This document shows positions 4,849-6,006 of a stretch of DNA of 6,006 nucleotides, in pieces (position 1 is the stretch's first letter; every line of letters starts with the position of its first letter). The notes beneath the pieces are model-generated. The model was not told the origin of the DNA, did not search any database, and worked only from the letters and a program-made list of their open reading frames with translations. The stretch lies in NCBI GenBank assembly GCA_021805885.1, contig JAJZDR010000014.1, positions 1 through 6,006 of the forward strand, written 5' to 3'. A program made the translations under genes and the position numbers. This DNA comes from a bacterium (lineage in GTDB: Bacteria > Patescibacteria > Dojkabacteria > JAKAPS01 > JAJZLI01).

Positions 4849-5656
4849 TAAAATTTTTGATGGAAAAGCAGAATCTTTAATTATAAAAAAAGAGGTAAAA
4901 GATTATCTTAAAAAAAAGAACGTATCACCTACTCTAGGAATAATACAAGTTGGTGATGATAAACTTTCAAAGATCTTTATTAGGGAGAAAATAAAATTTG
5001 CTAAAGATATTGGTGTTGCCGTTGTATACCATCAATTTGAAGAAGGATATCCATATCTTAAAGAAGAAATTGAGAGATTTAATGAAGATAATAATATTGA
5101 TGTATTCCTTGTACAGCTTCCTCTTGTGGGATTAAACGATAAAACTATTCTTGATAATGTATCACCAACTAAAGATATAGACTGCCTTACATCAACCAAC
5201 TATACTAAACTTCTATCAGGAAAGTATGCATACTCTCCTGGTGTTTATTATGCATTTTTATATATTTTTAAAAAATGTAAATTACCAAAATCAGCACATA
5301 TTCTAGTTATAGGATCAGGATTTGTTGGATTTCCAATTTCTGACTATCTAATACAAAATAAATATAATGTTACAGTACTTGATAAATATGCAGAAAAAGG
5401 AGATATTTCAAATTTTTCAAAATTATCAGATATGGTGATATTTACAGCTGGGGTATCAAGTGTGATAAAAAAAGATGATGTGAAAAAAGGATCTTTTCTT
5501 ATAAATATAGGCCAAAGTGCAAATTTTGATGGGAGTGTATCTGGAGGTATTGATGATGATTGTATAGAAAAATCTTCTTTTTTTGTTCCATCTAGAGGAG
5601 GAATAGGACCATTAACAGTTGCTATGTTATTTAAAAATTTATGTAATATTTTTTAG
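4841..5656 (+). CDS. folD: Divergent methylene-THF dehydrogenase / methenyl-THF cyclohydrolase
   Basis: It interconverts 5,10-methylene-, 5,10-methenyl- and 10-formyl-THF, linking the glyA product to purine and formyl-Met pathways. The 271 residues are slightly shorter than the common 280-300. The N-terminal catalytic domain keeps K50 and K52 in SKIFIREKIK (K50 aligns with catalytic K54 of E. coli FolD), VQLPL with Q92 (Q98) and KDID with D114 (D121). The Rossmann domain has VIGSGFVGFP (156-165), and RGGIGPLTVAML closes the protein. Departures are F46 where Tyr50 is expected and YSPG for the usual PCTP. VTVLDKYAEK (177-186) replaces the usual 'TVT..HS.T' strand end, and VPSRGG replaces TPVPGG. 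D181 at the end of the second Rossmann strand would fit NAD rather than NADP, by analogy only. The ATG lies inside the glyA end with no Shine-Dalgarno, suggesting translational coupling. Family call firm, kinetics open. Confidence 0.9.
   Translation: MNDKIFDGKAESLIIKKEVKDYLKKKNVSPTLGIIQVGDDKLSKIFIREKIKFAKDIGVAVVYHQFEEGYPYLKEEIERFNEDNNIDVFLVQLPLVGLNDKTILDNVSPTKDIDCLTSTNYTKLLSGKYAYSPGVYYAFLYIFKKCKLPKSAHILVIGSGFVGFPISDYLIQNKYNVTVLDKYAEKGDISNFSKLSDMVIFTAGVSSVIKKDDVKKGSFLINIGQSANFDGSVSGGIDDDCIEKSSFFVPSRGGIGPLTVAMLFKNLCNIF
5633..5653. terminator. Weak AT hairpin at the folD/murG convergent ends
   Basis: AAAAAT (5633-5638) and ATTTTT (5648-5653) can pair around a nine-base loop, with A and T runs on either side. 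This is the arrangement expected of a two-way terminator between convergent genes. The stem has no G-C pair, so it would be weak, and it lies inside the overlapping coding ends. Confidence 0.3.
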
Positions 5657-6006
5657 GATTTTTTCTATAATAATCTTACTTGCATTTCTTGGTAAATCTA
5701 TTTTTTTTGTATTTTCCCTTTCTTGTAATTTCTTGAGTTCTATATTTAATGTATTAAAAGATAATGATGATTCGCTAATTATAGATATTGTATCAGAATA
5801 TTTTCTTGCTATTTTTGCATTCTCATATTGTTCTCCAAAAGAACTTGAGGATATTGGTATTAATATTGCTTTTTTATTAAGTGTTAATATTTCATAAACA
5901 GTGTTTGCCCCTGCCCTACTTATTATTATATCTGTTTTTCTAAATACCTCTCCTATCTCATCTCCCCATATACCACGTCGTATTATATATCTTGCTTGCA
6001 GGATTG
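5639..6006 (-). CDS. murG: MurG-like UDP-GlcNAc glycosyltransferase, C-terminal fragment (runs off the right edge)
   Basis: The minus strand is open from the window edge (first whole codon at 6004-6002) to TAA at 5641-5639, giving 121 codons. The translation contains IGEVFRKTDIIISRAGANTVYEILTL as consecutive motifs. These match the MurG pattern 'ADlvIsRaGAnTi.El', where the E and the glycine loop bind UDP-GlcNAc. AILIPI and FGEQYENAKIA follow, matching 'aIlIPlp...neQ..NA'. MurG adds GlcNAc to lipid I to make lipid II on the inner face of the membrane during peptidoglycan synthesis. The N-terminal half is missing. The tail after about residue 80 is poorly conserved. A related UDP-sugar glycosyltransferase cannot be excluded without the acceptor domain. 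The 3' end overlaps folD by 18 bases, tail to tail. Confidence 0.82.
   Translation of the reverse strand, partial: ILQARYIIRRGIWGDEIGEVFRKTDIIISRAGANTVYEILTLNKKAILIPISSSSFGEQYENAKIARKYSDTISIISESSLSFNTLNIELKKLQERENTKKIDLPRNASKIIIEKILKNIT

Noticed and set aside
5619..5897. Plus-strand open frame of 92 codons after folD
   Set aside because: The opposite strand of 5639-6006 encodes clear MurG motifs (SRAGANT, EQYENA). The hydrophobic plus-strand frame is its shadow.
1..6006. Mobile element, CRISPR array, phage or toxin-antitoxin module
   Set aside because: I saw no transposase or integrase motifs, no regularly spaced identical repeats of 25 bases or more, and no terminal inverted repeats. All coding space is accounted for by core genes.

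Overview
The window is strongly AT-rich, gene-dense bacterial chromosome. It holds core metabolism and a tRNA cluster, with no phage, transposon, CRISPR or toxin-antitoxin signal. Several traits point to a reduced-genome lineage of the candidate phyla radiation (Patescibacteria). The CTP synthase has a GEYQN motif after its GGTIG segment and a GLCYGMQ glutaminase nucleophile elbow, both forms I associate with that group. The tRNAs carry no encoded CCA, genes overlap or nearly abut, and most starts lack a Shine-Dalgarno sequence. UGA is not recoded: no long gene has an in-frame TGA, and glyA ends on TGA. The lineage call is inference from motif recall, not a phylogeny.

Left part (1-1369). The 5' end of a family-4-type glycosyltransferase runs off the left edge on the minus strand (1-285). 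A plus-strand tRNA-Lys(CTT) follows. Converging on it are three minus-strand tRNAs, transcribed in the order His(GTG), Arg(TCT), Arg(TCG). Upstream of these on the same strand is a membrane-anchored DUF192 protein (755-1369).

Centre (1370-5656). A compact plus-strand run pyrG-dcd-glyA-folD has junctions of -17, +2 and -8 bases, so it is almost certainly one operon. A TTGACA / 17 bp / TATCCT promoter sits just ahead of the pyrG ATG and implies a nearly leaderless transcript. The genes form a coherent route to thymidylate precursors. PyrG makes CTP; after reduction to dCTP, the Dcd, which resembles the bifunctional dUMP-forming class, gives dUMP. GlyA charges tetrahydrofolate to 5,10-methylene-THF, the donor for thymidylate synthase. 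FolD interconverts methylene-, methenyl- and 10-formyl-THF. Thymidylate synthase and ribonucleotide reductase are not in the window.

Right edge (5639-6006). The C-terminal part of a MurG-like UDP-GlcNAc glycosyltransferase lies on the minus strand. Its 3' end overlaps the end of folD by 18 bases.

Nothing here looks like a wholly new system. The most unusual local structure is a pair of 15-bp-period repeats with palindromic ATCTAGAT cores inside two separate minus-strand genes. Also worth a look are a divergent FolD, a GlyA with a substituted conserved Gln, and a tRNA-Arg with an apparent U73.
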